A stretch of DNA of 55,394 nucleotides, taken from Candidatus Woesearchaeota archaeon (GTDB lineage Archaea; Nanobdellota; Nanobdellia; SCGC-AAA011-G17; JACPIM01). The notes beneath the pieces were generated by a model. That model was not told the DNA's origin, searched no databases, and was given only the letters and a program-made list of their open reading frames with translations. The stretch spans positions 1 through 55,394 of the forward strand of contig JACPIM010000024.1 in NCBI GenBank assembly GCA_016188045.1, written 5' to 3'. The translations under genes were made by a program, and so were the position numbers. Shown here one piece after another: positions 1 through 7,406 of this stretch; within the stretch, counting starts at the first letter, position 1; every line of letters begins with the position of its first letter.

Positions 1-92
1 CTATTTTTTCCTCTTTTTATTTCTTCGTTATATTGTTCCCATAAATGGGCTACGGGTTTTCCGCAGGAATAACATCTGATTGGAATTATCAT
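1..92 (-). CDS. rpoN: RNA polymerase subunit N (Rpo10), C-terminus cut by window edge
   Basis: Reading leftward from an ATG at 92-90, the protein begins MIIPIRCYSCGKPVAHLWEQ, the classic Rpo10 start with the CxxCGK zinc-binding knuckle. About 30 of the usual 60-70 residues are visible; the rest lies outside the window. Rpo10 is a small zinc-bound subunit that helps assemble archaeal RNA polymerase around Rpo3/Rpo11. A TATA-like TTTATAAACT on the minus strand near 111-120 suggests its own promoter with a leaderless or near-leaderless start. It follows uS9 in the usual archaeal order, although a degraded gene now separates the two. Confidence 0.93.
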   Translation of the reverse strand, partial: MIIPIRCYSCGKPVAHLWEQYNEEIKRGKN

Positions 93-131
93 ATTTTAAA
101 AGATAAATCACTAGTTTATAAAGATTACTTT

Positions 132-469
132 TCATTCTTTTTCTATTAACTTCTCTTTTTTATGCAAAGCCTCTTCCATTAAAAATTTTATAGACTGCAA
201 ATATTACAAAAGGTAAAACATCCTCTTTGTGTTTTACTTCCTTCTGCTTGTAATAAACCCAAAACCTCAAAAGTTTCTTTTGACTTTGAAATAAATCTTG
301 GCAAAGTTAACGAATGCTCTCTCCAAGAACCATTATAATGATTTGTGACATAAGAAAGATGGATAAATTCGTCATTAGAATTAGAATTTAAACTTGTTTC
401 TTGAGTTCCTTCATGATGAACTACTATTTTTGGAATAAAATCTTTTAAATCAATCAACTCTTTTTGCAT
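132..469 (-). pseudogene. Degraded LAGLIDADG-like homing-endonuclease-type gene
   Basis: The intact frame (469 to 188) gives 93 residues ending in LGLLQAEGSKTQRGCFTFCN then a stop. The LTLPR..., GLLQAEGSKT and FTF-N segments resemble standalone archaeal LAGLIDADG-type proteins, in which the F-NSDP motif is followed by a helix and about 100 more residues. Past the stop, another frame continues with IKFLMEEALHKKEKLIEKE to a stop at 132-134, as expected after that motif, so a frameshift near 195-200 is likely. The second LAGLIDADG half is missing. A TATA-like ATTTAAATA sits about 27 nt before the ATG. Assignment is from motif memory, not a search. It sits between uS9 and Rpo10 and breaks that operon. 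Confidence 0.5.
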
Positions 470-574
470 ATTATATTAATAAGTTGTTTGTATTTAAATA
501 GACTACGCGTGGTTGTCACGTAACACTTGCCTAGAATATATATTTTAGAGAATAATATTACTAAAAAGAGACGA

Positions 575-967
575 TTATCTGTAACTCTTTTGTCTTTTTG
601 CCCTTGCCTTAGAATCATTTGGTTTGTAAGCTTCCTTAAATCTAACATCTGGTACAAGAAGATGCCTGTCATAAGTTAAAAAAACTTTTTTTAGAGCTGG
701 CTGAAATTGCGATAATGCTCTCGCTATTGCTAATCTTGAGGCTTCTGCTTGAGACATCTGACCACCACCTTGAACTTTAACTGAAATATTAACTTTTTTA
801 GAAGTATTTTCTGCTAACATTAAAGGTTCCATTATTTTTGTTCTATACATATCAGTTGAATAATTATCTAATAAGATAGAGTTTACTCTTATTATTCCTG
901 AACCTTCTTTTAAGACTGCGCGGGCTATTGCAGTTTTCCTTTTTCCTGTTGTGTTTATTACTTTCAT
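575..967 (-). CDS. rps9: Ribosomal protein uS9
   Basis: A 130-residue protein starting MKVINTTGKRKTAIARAVLK, the characteristic uS9 N-terminus, and ending in the basic tail SKARAKRQKSYR that reaches the ribosomal P site. Length is normal for an archaeal uS9 (130-135). Its start overlaps the end of uL13 by four bases, so it is translationally coupled within the eL18-uL13-uS9 operon. It is part of the small-subunit head and contacts tRNA. Confidence 0.97.
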   Translation of the reverse strand: MKVINTTGKRKTAIARAVLKEGSGIIRVNSILLDNYSTDMYRTKIMEPLMLAENTSKKVNISVKVQGGGQMSQAEASRLAIARALSQFQPALKKVFLTYDRHLLVPDVRFKEAYKPNDSKARAKRQKSYR

Positions 968-1377
968 CTTTGTTTAATCATATTGCATAATTCTTTTAAT
1001 GTTATATACTTTAAAGTTTGTAATCTTGATATGTTCGCTGTTTCTATAGTCTCAATCTTATCATTTTTAAATCCTTCTGGCATTCCTTTATAACACTTTA
1101 TTCTTTTAAAAGCTGACCTTCCTTTTCCAAATTTATAAGGAAGCATTCCTCTGATTATTCTTTTTAACAATAAATGTGGGGTTTTAGGCATGAATGGACC
1201 ATGAAATGGTTCTCCTCTGTCTGCTTGCGCTTTATACTTTTTAAGGATAACTTCTTTAGGACCAGTTATAACCGCTAAATCTGAGTTTATTATTATAATC
1301 TCTTCTCCCAATATTGCCTTTTTAGCTACTTCAGAAGCCAATCTTCCTACAATTAAATTTTTTGCATCTATTATCAT
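964..1377 (-). CDS. rpl13: Ribosomal protein uL13
   Basis: A 137-residue protein beginning MIIDAKNLIVGRLASEVAKK with the conserved HGPF-P segment and GMLPYK/KGRSAFKRIKCYKGMP motif of archaeal/eukaryotic uL13. It binds 23S rRNA and is an early assembly protein of the large subunit. It starts one base after the eL18 stop and overlaps uS9 by four bases, so the three genes form a tight operon. No unusual features. Confidence 0.97.
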   Translation of the reverse strand: MIIDAKNLIVGRLASEVAKKAILGEEIIIINSDLAVITGPKEVILKKYKAQADRGEPFHGPFMPKTPHLLLKRIIRGMLPYKFGKGRSAFKRIKCYKGMPEGFKNDKIETIETANISRLQTLKYITLKELCNMIKQR

Positions 1378-1378
1378 T

Positions 1379-1741
1379 TTAACCTATTATTCTTAATTTT
1401 GATCCTTTTGGATTTATCTTTATTATTTCTTGTATTGTTAATGCTTTTCCTTTTTCATTTATTTTGTTTAATGCTTGTTCTGAGAATTGGAAAGCCGCAA
1501 CTGTTAATTTTTTATCTAAATCGCCCGATGCTAAAACTTTTCCAGGAACTATTATGGATTCATTATTCTTACAAACCCTATTTATTCTTTCTAAATTTAC
1601 AATTCTTCTTTGCCTTGTTGGTCTTTCTAATTCTTCTGCAATTCTTTTCCAGATGTTTACTTTTTGTTTATATGAAAGTATCCTTAATTCTTTTATTAAA
1701 CTCATTAATTCTGGATTTGTTGGACCTGTTTTCTTTGACAT
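1379..1741 (-). CDS. rpl18e: Ribosomal protein eL18
   Basis: A 120-residue protein, MSKKTGPTNPELMSLIKELR..., with the conserved VPGKVLASGDLDKKLTVAA motif of the eL18/uL15 superfamily. This is an archaeal-eukaryotic large-subunit protein. It is first in the eL18-uL13-uS9 operon. The minus-strand sequence CTTTATAAATAAAAATG puts a TATA box immediately upstream, so transcription of this block restarts here rather than reading through from Rpo3 as in many archaea. A palindromic element (1773-1800) lies just upstream of that promoter. Confidence 0.97.
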   Translation of the reverse strand: MSKKTGPTNPELMSLIKELRILSYKQKVNIWKRIAEELERPTRQRRIVNLERINRVCKNNESIIVPGKVLASGDLDKKLTVAAFQFSEQALNKINEKGKALTIQEIIKINPKGSKLRIIG

Positions 1742-1772
1742 TTTTATTTATAAAGTTGTATTTTAATATTAG

Positions 1773-1800
1773 ATAAGAACCAAGGTTCTTATAACTCCCT
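1773..1800. repeat. Palindromic interspersed element, copy A
   Basis: A perfect hairpin ATAAGAACC AA GGTTCTTAT (1773-1792) followed by AACTCCCT. It is one of a family found at 3264, 5190, 8077, 15440, 17091 and inside a tRNA intron at 52993. The shared plan is a stem opening ATAAG and closing CTTAT, followed by CAWCTTCCT or a close variant. Here it sits between the eL18 promoter and the next gene. Confidence 0.75.
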
Positions 1801-1861
1801 AAAACGCTAAAATAAGTAGAAATTAAATTAAATCTCTACTAATGCGCGTTAGCTCGCAGAG

Positions 1862-2065
1862 TTAAGAATTTCTTTCATATCTTCCTTTATAAAGATTACG
1901 GGAGCTAAAATTGGTGAAAGGTTCGTCTAAATTTGCTGTAAATCTTCTAAAAGAATCTGAATCTAAATATCTTTGAACATTATCTCTTTCTTCTTGTGTT
2001 CTTTGTTGTAAACTAGGAGATGTTCTAATGGCTTCAAAAATTGACCTTACTAAATAGCCTAGCAT
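1862..2065 (-). CDS. Small hypothetical protein (67 aa)
   Basis: An ATG-started frame of 67 residues, MLGYLVRSIFEAIRTSPSLQ..., charged and predicted helical, with a RNLYKGRYERNS tail and no membrane segment or Cys. I do not recognise a family. A TATA-like run TTTAAAAATTATAAAA lies upstream on the minus strand and the region is divergent with the gene at 2144, which supports expression. It belongs to the insertion that separates eL18 from Rpo3. Its short length means it could still be a chance frame. Confidence 0.45.
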   Translation of the reverse strand: MLGYLVRSIFEAIRTSPSLQQRTQEERDNVQRYLDSDSFRRFTANLDEPFTNFSSRNLYKGRYERNS

Positions 2066-2143
2066 ATTTAGTTTTACCTTTTTATAATTTTTAAAGTTTG
2101 CGGGGAAGTTTTATAAATTATTAATGTTCAACTATGATACAAA

Positions 2144-2506
2144 ATGATAAAATTAGAGGACGCTTTCAGTAATGAAGATGGAATTGAAATTACTAAAAGA
2201 GGAAATATTGCAACAATCTATTTTTGGGGGCAGACTCATTTATTTATACCAAAAAAAACTTATGAAATCCTTGGTAAAGAAAGATTTGAGGCTATAGTAA
2301 TTAAAGTGTTTGGAATAGAAAGACTAATCAAGTTTAGAGGAGATGTTCGAGAAGAATTTGGGTTATTGGAGGGCGGATTTGTTCCTGAATGGGATCTTTA
2401 TCAAATAGCAGTACCTTCACTTAGAGAACTCGAAAAGCTGGAAATTGATCCAGAAAAAAAAATCCCACAACTTGTTGCATTGATAAATAAATATCTTGGA
2501 GAATAA
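2144..2506 (+). CDS. Hypothetical cytosolic protein (120 aa)
   Basis: A 120-residue acidic, soluble-looking protein without signal peptide or Cys. The N-terminal half alternates beta-like stretches (IEITKRGNIATIYFWGQTHLFI) and the C-terminal half is helical (RELEKLEIDPEKKIPQLVALI). No family is recognised. A TATA-like TTTATAAATTATT about 30 nt before the ATG indicates its own near-leaderless promoter. It is divergent from the 67-residue gene and convergent with the tRNA-Leu at 2511. It is part of the block inserted into the ribosomal/RNA polymerase operon. Confidence 0.7.
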   Translation: MIKLEDAFSNEDGIEITKRGNIATIYFWGQTHLFIPKKTYEILGKERFEAIVIKVFGIERLIKFRGDVREEFGLLEGGFVPEWDLYQIAVPSLRELEKLEIDPEKKIPQLVALINKYLGE

Positions 2507-2510
2507 TTTA

Positions 2511-2615
2511 TGCGGGGAACAGGATTCGAACCTGCGTAGGCACTAAGCCACATGGTCCTTAGCTTGGCAGATTTTTAGAAATCTCATGCCCGTTTGACCA
2601 CTCCGGCATCCCCGC
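2511..2615 (-). tRNA. tRNA-Leu with a 21-nt intron at position 30/31; spliced anticodon reads AAG
   Basis: A class II tRNA: acceptor GCGGGGA pairs with TCCCCGC, discriminator A, T-arm GCAGG-TTCGAAT-CCTGT, and a long variable arm with a GGC/GCC stem, all typical of Leu. CCA is not encoded. The intron occupies 2564-2584. Exon GGCA pairs with intron TGCC (4 bp) flanked by 3-nt bulges TGA and AAG, a textbook bulge-helix-bulge. Splicing between positions 30 and 31 restores a perfect anticodon stem CATGG/CCATG and a 7-nt loop CTAAGGA, giving anticodon AAG. A34 is rarely encoded in archaeal tRNAs. A TATA-like element lies upstream on the minus strand. Confidence 0.85.
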
Positions 2616-2721
2616 CTAAAGTTGATTATTTTTTTAACTATAAAAAGATAGCGAATTAAAAGATAGAGAATTATTAAAATTAAAGAAAAGGTTTATATTT
2701 AATAAAACTACTTTCTTATTT

Positions 2722-3267
2722 ATGGTTAATTTTAAACAAATAGCAATTGTGGTTGCTATCTCTATTCTAAGTGCTTTTTTTATTGGTTTGTCTATTGATG
2801 CTTTTTATGCTGAACCGAAATATGATGATTTTTGCAATAGTTATGAATATCCTAGAGCTATTCCTGAAAAATATCCTGGCTATTTTCCTAATTGCACTTA
2901 TCAACAAACAAAAGAAGAAACTGAATGTTATAAACAAGGAGGTTTGGTAGAATTTGATTATGATCAAAATGGTTGCAGTAAATTTAAATCATGCAACTTA
3001 TGTAATAAAGAATTTGAAAAAGAAAGAGCGAAGTATAACAGAAATGTATTTTTTATTACTGCTCCTTTAGGAATAGCATTAATAATCTATGGTGTATTCT
3101 TTTCTGTTGAATTTATAGGCAGCGGATTTATGTTTGGTGGGGTATTTACTTTAGCTTACGGAACAATAAGATATTTTTCTGATATGAGCAAGATTATGAG
3201 AGTAATTACGATATTTATAGAATTAGTTATTGTTGTTTGGGTTGCTTTAAAAAAAGTTAAAAGATAA
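2722..3267 (+). CDS. Membrane protein with Cys-rich extracytoplasmic loop (181 aa)
   Basis: An N-terminal hydrophobic segment (residues 7-27) leads into an outside domain of about 75 residues with six cysteines (FCNSY, NCTYQ, ECYKQ, GCSKF, SCNLCN). Three further hydrophobic segments follow (about 108-128, 130-148 and 157-175) with a basic KKVKR end. The even spacing of Cys suggests disulfides outside the membrane. I know of no function. The stop codon TAA lies inside palindromic element B, so the element forms the 3' end of the gene. Confidence 0.72.
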   Translation: MVNFKQIAIVVAISILSAFFIGLSIDAFYAEPKYDDFCNSYEYPRAIPEKYPGYFPNCTYQQTKEETECYKQGGLVEFDYDQNGCSKFKSCNLCNKEFEKERAKYNRNVFFITAPLGIALIIYGVFFSVEFIGSGFMFGGVFTLAYGTIRYFSDMSKIMRVITIFIELVIVVWVALKKVKR

Positions 3268-3323
3268 GAAACTGCGTTTCTTATAATCTTCCTAAATAAT
3301 AACATAGGTTCTTATAAATTCCT
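3264..3323. repeat. Palindromic interspersed element, copy B, plus a half copy
   Basis: A hairpin ATAAGAAAC TGC GTTTCTTAT (3264-3284) is followed by AATCTTCCT. A half element, AGGTTCTTATAAATTCCT, follows at 3306-3323 and matches the right half of copy A. The first copy contains the stop codon of the upstream gene. Confidence 0.7.
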
Positions 3324-3511
3324 ATAAATAAGATTGATTCAAAATAAGGTGTGGTTTATCACTAAAATTCAGACTCTATAGAGGAAGACTAACATCAATT
3401 AATTTCAATTGCTACGTAGCAGATTTATGGATAGGACAAAAACAAAAAGCGAAACATTTATATAGTATTGTTACTACCTTAAAGTAAATAATACTATTGG
3501 AGGAAATCAAA

Positions 3512-3868
3512 ATGGAAATTTCAGATGCAGTCTCAACAGAAGAAATGCGAATAAAACTGCAAAATCTTAGGGAGCACATGCCAGGCGAACCACAATTTAC
3601 TTATGATTTTGGAGCTTATTTAGCCACAAGATTGAATTCACAACTTAATCCGATTGGATTTAATATGGCAGTTCAGCTTACTCTTTATGATTTACAGAAA
3701 GGTGTAAATGGATTTACTGGAAAACCAGTTCCGCATTCTCTTAGTGGAATGCCAGCATCATTTTATACAGTTATGGAAATGAATATCCCCAGATTTGCTA
3801 GAGCAGTATGCCCAAGTGATTTTGCTGATAAAGTAGACCAAGTTTATGCTGAAACACATAAAAAATAA
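3512..3868 (+). CDS. Hypothetical cytosolic protein (118 aa)
   Basis: I place the start at the ATG at 3512, not the TTG 15 nt earlier, because GGAGG lies eight bases before this ATG and the upstream codons overlap that ribosome binding site. The product (MEISDAVSTEEMRIKLQNLR...) is a soluble mixed-charge protein with one Cys near the C-terminus and no recognised domain. A TATA-like ATTTATATAGTA lies about 50 nt upstream. It faces the Rpo3 gene tail to tail. A strong Shine-Dalgarno sequence is uncommon in this window and suggests good translation. Confidence 0.7.
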   Translation: MEISDAVSTEEMRIKLQNLREHMPGEPQFTYDFGAYLATRLNSQLNPIGFNMAVQLTLYDLQKGVNGFTGKPVPHSLSGMPASFYTVMEMNIPRFARAVCPSDFADKVDQVYAETHKK

Positions 3869-3887
3869 TTTTTGTTTTTACTCTTTA

Positions 3888-4658
3888 TTATTTTATTTTT
3901 TTAATTTCAGATTCAAAAGAATCAAGTTTTTCTTCAAATATTTTAGTTGCCTCTTTAAAAATTTCTTTTGGTTTAAGTTGCCCCCAACTTTCTAATGTAA
4001 AATCAAATGAATCTTTTTCATGAGTCACTTCTATTACATCATTATTTATATTTTTACAGGCATCAATTAATTCTGGGGTGTTTATTAATTTTTGATCTAT
4101 TTTTCCAGATTTATCAAATATAACAGAAGGATATTTGTCTTTAAAATCAGAAATATCTTTCTTCTTAACATTGACTTTTTGAGTATAACCATAATATGCT
4201 AAACCTGGAATAAATTTAGAATGCTGTTTTCCTTTTCCTAAAATTGCTTTTGCTTCTAGTTCTATTTCTTGATCTTTTAATAGTTTAACTATCAACATTT
4301 TTGGATAAACTGGCTGAACTTTTGGATCTTGGGATTGCAAGTCAGAGGCATAAATATTAATAGGGCCTTTGATTTTTAAGTTTAAATTTAGAAATGCTCT
4401 TGGGTCTGATTCATTTTTTGCTTTTTCTGGAAGAACATAGGAATCCAAATCTGTCTTTAATGGAATTAAACCCAATCTTAAAGCCAGCATTTCATCGTAT
4501 AAAGCTGAAGAGTTTCTATGAATAGAAAGCTCATCTATTGCTAAAACAGTAACTTCTTCTGTTATCAATCTTCTCATAGTATTAACAAAAACGTGATTTG
4601 CTTCTGTTATACAAAAAGAAACGGTGTCTTTATCTTGGGAGAGAATTTTGATATCCAT
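3888..4658 (-). CDS. rpoD: RNA polymerase subunit D (Rpo3)
   Basis: A 256-residue homologue of eukaryotic RPB3 and bacterial alpha N-terminal domain. It starts MDIKILSQDKDTVSFCITEA and has the FVNTMRRLITEEVTVLAID dimerisation motif and LRLGLIPLKTDL segment. It pairs with Rpo11 to nucleate polymerase assembly. I do not see the four-Cys Fe-S motif that some archaeal Rpo3 proteins carry in the middle domain. A TATA-like ATTTATAAAG near 4680-4690 on the minus strand suggests its own promoter. It lies downstream of uS11, as in other archaea, but is separated from eL18 by an insertion of about 2 kb. Confidence 0.96.
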   Translation of the reverse strand: MDIKILSQDKDTVSFCITEANHVFVNTMRRLITEEVTVLAIDELSIHRNSSALYDEMLALRLGLIPLKTDLDSYVLPEKAKNESDPRAFLNLNLKIKGPINIYASDLQSQDPKVQPVYPKMLIVKLLKDQEIELEAKAILGKGKQHSKFIPGLAYYGYTQKVNVKKKDISDFKDKYPSVIFDKSGKIDQKLINTPELIDACKNINNDVIEVTHEKDSFDFTLESWGQLKPKEIFKEATKIFEEKLDSFESEIKKIK

Positions 4659-4770
4659 AAAATTTTTTATTGTAGATATATTTATAAAGTTTACTTTTTT
4701 ATTTTTGGGTGAAATGAGATATGATTTTAATAAAATTAGAGTTGATTGCGAGACAAAAAGAAAAAAATAA

Positions 4771-5172
4771 CTAAACTCTTCTTCCTCTCTTACCGCCTTT
4801 TTTACGGCACCTATCAGTAGGAATTCCAGTAACGTCTTCTATGTTGCCAATTGCTAATCCCATTCTTGATAATGCTCTTATCGCTGCTTGTGCTCCAGGA
4901 CCTGGTGCTGTTGCTCCATTATGGCCGCCTGGTGCCCTAATTTTAATATGTATGCCATTAATTCCTTTTTCCATTGCTGTTTCTGCCGCGATTTTTGAAG
5001 CATTTATTGCCGCTGTTGGAGATGATTCTAGCCTGTGGGCTTTGACTACCATACCACCAGAAGCTTTTCCCAATGTTTCTGAGCCAGTTGTATCAGTAAT
5101 ATGAATAATTGTATTATTGTAGCTAGCATAAATGTGTGCAATTCCCCATTTCATGTTTCTATTTTCAGGCAT
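4771..5172 (-). CDS. rps11: Ribosomal protein uS11
   Basis: A 133-residue protein ([20 protein letters not shown]...) with the conserved [20 protein letters not shown] segment and the universal C-terminus [18 protein letters not shown]. It belongs to the platform of the small subunit. It is the last gene of the uS13-uS4-uS11 operon, and a palindromic element lies in the 37-nt gap after uS4. Length and motifs are normal. Confidence 0.97.
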   Translation of the reverse strand: MPENRNMKWGIAHIYASYNNTIIHITDTTGSETLGKASGGMVVKAHRLESSPTAAINASKIAAETAMEKGINGIHIKIRAPGGHNGATAPGPGAQAAIRALSRMGLAIGNIEDVTGIPTDRCRKKGGKRGRRV

Positions 5173-5189
5173 TTTCTTTTACTTCCTCA

Positions 5190-5219
5190 ATAAGAAACTG
5201 CGTTTCTTATCAACTTCCT
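5190..5219. repeat. Palindromic interspersed element, copy C
   Basis: A hairpin ATAAGAAAC TGC GTTTCTTAT (5190-5210), identical in its stem and loop to copy B, followed by CAACTTCCT. Read on the minus strand, its AGGAAGTTGA encodes the last residues and the TGA stop of uS4. It occupies the uS4-uS11 gap inside the operon. Confidence 0.78.
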
Positions 5220-5848
5220 ACTTCTCCTTTCTTTTCTATTTTTGCTTTTTTTTCTTCAACAGTTTCCTTCTTATGTTTTTCAGCTCTGTCAGTTTCTTTT
5301 TTTAATGGTCTAACCATTTTTGATTTTTCTTGTTTTACCACTTTTCTTTCAGGGTGTTCCGGGTCTTTAAAAGAAGAACTAGGAGAAAAATTTATTTTAG
5401 TTTCCTCTTCAGTTGTTAACATATAGGAAGGAATGTTTACTTTATGGTCTAAAACTGAAACGTGACCGTGAATAATAAACTGGCGGGCTTGTCTGGGTGT
5501 TCTTGCAATTCCCTGTCTAAAAACCTGCGTTTGTAATCTTCTGTCTAGTATGTCTTTTGTTTGCAGATTTAAAACATCTTCAATTCTTGATTCTTTTGAC
5601 AATAAATTAATCTTTTGTAATTTTTGAAGCAATTGCTTTTCTTCTTTTTTTGCCTGTGATGAAGTTGAAGCTATGAATGTCTTAGCTTGTTTTTTTATGC
5701 TTCTTAAAAAAGAAGCTGCTTTCCAAATTTCTTTTTTATTTTTTAGACCATATGTATCAACTAAAATTGCTTCTTCTTCCAATCTTGAAGCTTGCCATGG
5801 ATGTGATGGTGTTGAATATTTCTTCTTTAATTTTTTTGGATCTCCCAT
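5210..5848 (-). CDS. rps4: Ribosomal protein uS4 with extended charged tail
   Basis: A 212-residue uS4 starting MGDPKKLKKKYSTPSHPWQA, with the S4 RNA-binding domain around residues 105-150 (RLQTQVFRQGIARTPRQARQ then IIHGHVSV). The region after about residue 165 is a K/E-rich low-complexity tail (KKETDRAEKHKKETVEEKK...), longer than in most archaea. The final residues VGS and the TGA stop are supplied by palindromic element C. Its ATG overlaps the uS13 stop in TAATG, so the two are translationally coupled. It nucleates small-subunit assembly. Confidence 0.96.
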   Translation of the reverse strand: MGDPKKLKKKYSTPSHPWQASRLEEEAILVDTYGLKNKKEIWKAASFLRSIKKQAKTFIASTSSQAKKEEKQLLQKLQKINLLSKESRIEDVLNLQTKDILDRRLQTQVFRQGIARTPRQARQFIIHGHVSVLDHKVNIPSYMLTTEEETKINFSPSSSFKDPEHPERKVVKQEKSKMVRPLKKETDRAEKHKKETVEEKKAKIEKKGEVGS

Positions 5849-6348
5849 TATTTCTTACCTTCCTTTTTGTCTTCTTTTGAAGCGGCTGCTTTTTGTGCTG
5901 CTATCTTTTTCTTTTGAACTCCAACAGATCTTCCTTTTCTGAAATGAGACCTTGTTTTTTGACCTCTAACTGGCAAACCAAGAGCATGTCTAATTCCCCT
6001 GTAGGTTCTTATTCTTTTTAATTTCTTTATATCAAATTCTCTTGTAAGCTTTAGATCTGCTGCAATTAATTGAATATCTTGACCAGTATCTGGATCTCTT
6101 CTTCTGTTTAATAAATAAGAAGGAAGTTTATATTTTACTGGGTTTTTTATGATGTCTTCTATTTTTTTTACTTCTTCTTGTGATAATGAACCCACTTTTT
6201 TATATTTGTTAATATTCATAATATTGCATATTGCTGAAGATAAAGAGTAGCTAACACCTGAGACCTTTGTTAGGGCATCATAAACCTGTTTACCTCCAGG
6301 TATATCAGAGCTAATTATTCTTACTATTGGTCTTAATTCTTCTGTCAT
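5848..6348 (-). CDS. rps13: Ribosomal protein uS13
   Basis: A 166-residue archaeal uS13 (MTEELRPIVRIISSDIPGGK...) with the helix-two-turn-helix core, RTYRGIRHALGLPVRGQKTR and the basic GRSVGVQKKK tail that reaches the P-site tRNA. The last 20 residues are Lys/Ala-rich. It is first in the uS13-uS4-uS11 operon. A TAGGTG ribosome binding site precedes the ATG and a TTTTTAAATT TATA-like box lies about 60 nt upstream. Confidence 0.97.
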   Translation of the reverse strand: MTEELRPIVRIISSDIPGGKQVYDALTKVSGVSYSLSSAICNIMNINKYKKVGSLSQEEVKKIEDIIKNPVKYKLPSYLLNRRRDPDTGQDIQLIAADLKLTREFDIKKLKRIRTYRGIRHALGLPVRGQKTRSHFRKGRSVGVQKKKIAAQKAAASKEDKKEGKK

Positions 6349-6463
6349 ATAGACACCTACGGTTTCTATTACTTCCCTTTTAAAAACTTGATAATTTCAA
6401 TTTAAAAACTTTATGGAATGTGTTTTTAGCTAAATTTTTAGTTTTTACTAATTAAAATAGAAA

Positions 6464-7021
6464 TCAAATACCAAACAGTTTGTGTTTGTCTTCTCCTTTT
6501 ATATCTGCTAATATTTTCTTGATTATAAGATTCTTAGGGTCTGGCAGTAATTTTATTCTTGATTTTATGTCTTCAAAACTTTCAAATGGCTTGTCTTTTC
6601 TTGTCTCTATTATCTCCCACATGTGTTTCTTTCCAACTCCGGGAAGTAACTCTAGTTGGTGTCTTCTTGTATTTATCGGCTGAGCGCTATTAAAAAAATC
6701 AACAAATTTCTTTTCATTTTTCTCTACAATATCTTTAACACCGAATTGTAATTCGCCTTTTGCTGTTTCTGTTAATTTCTCTATTGGTATTTTGCCAATT
6801 ACGTGGTGTATTTTATCTCTTTTGCCTTCTCCTACGTAAACTTCTTCATAGGGTTGTAAGAAAATGCCTTTTTTAGGAACTAATTCAAGCAGAATAAAAT
6901 GTTCTTTTCCGAGAGCTTGAGCTATAGGTGTCTTCTGATGCATTGGTCTTGTGTCGAATGGATAACCATTCGGGAGGAAATCCAATACAATTGCGTACTC
7001 CTCTCTCGCTTCTGGTTTCAT
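6464..7021 (-). CDS. DUF655 helix-hairpin-helix nucleic-acid-binding protein
   Basis: A 185-residue protein of the archaeal DUF655 family: an N-terminal OB-like part (EEYAIVLDFLPNGYPFDTRP...) and a C-terminal helix-hairpin-helix motif LELLPGVGKKHMWEII (about residues 122-138). The gene order eL21-Rpo4-DUF655 is conserved across archaea. That context and the HhH motif suggest a role in RNA metabolism or transcription, though the biochemical function is unknown to me. It begins three bases after the Rpo4 stop, so it is in the same operon. Confidence 0.9.
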   Translation of the reverse strand: MKPEAREEYAIVLDFLPNGYPFDTRPMHQKTPIAQALGKEHFILLELVPKKGIFLQPYEEVYVGEGKRDKIHHVIGKIPIEKLTETAKGELQFGVKDIVEKNEKKFVDFFNSAQPINTRRHQLELLPGVGKKHMWEIIETRKDKPFESFEDIKSRIKLLPDPKNLIIKKILADIKGEDKHKLFGI

Positions 7022-7024
7022 ACG

Positions 7025-7354
7025 TCATTTTAAACATTCTAATACCTTTTTCAGATCTTCTTGTTTCAATGTTATGTTTTCTCCTGATATTATTGTTTTT
7101 AAACTATCCATATCTTTAGGGTGAATATCAATTAATTTGATTATATGCCTGGGTTTTAATCTTGCAACTTCTAATTTTTCTAATTTTGCTTGCAATTCCT
7201 TGATGTCTGTTTTTTTTGATATTTTATTAATATATTCTTTAGCTTTTGTAGCTTTGGCACTTAATACTTTATCCCTTTTTTCTATTTTTTCCAAAATTTC
7301 CCTAGTTTCAATTAGTGAAATTGGTTTTTCATTGATTATTGCTATTCCTGGCAT
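7025..7354 (-). CDS. rpoF: RNA polymerase subunit F (Rpo4)
   Basis: A 109-residue Rpo4 (MPGIAIINEKPISLIETREI...). The N-terminal strand joins the Rpo7 tip domain and the C-terminal helical HRDC-like domain contains the conserved IIKLIDIHPKDMDSLKTI motif. Together with Rpo7 it forms the polymerase stalk that helps open DNA and bind the transcript. It lies 52 nt after eL21 and just before DUF655, the standard archaeal order. Confidence 0.95.
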   Translation of the reverse strand: MPGIAIINEKPISLIETREILEKIEKRDKVLSAKATKAKEYINKISKKTDIKELQAKLEKLEVARLKPRHIIKLIDIHPKDMDSLKTIISGENITLKQEDLKKVLECLK

Positions 7355-7406
7355 TTTCTAGTAAAATTAATAAAAGAAGCTAGTATTTACCTATTTATTA
7401 ATATTT

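Noticed and set aside
2511-2615. tRNA-Ser or intronless tRNA-Leu(UAA) reading
   Set aside because: AGATTT/AAATCT gives only a 4- to 6-nt loop and an overlong variable arm; the bulge-helix-bulge model gives a complete cloverleaf.
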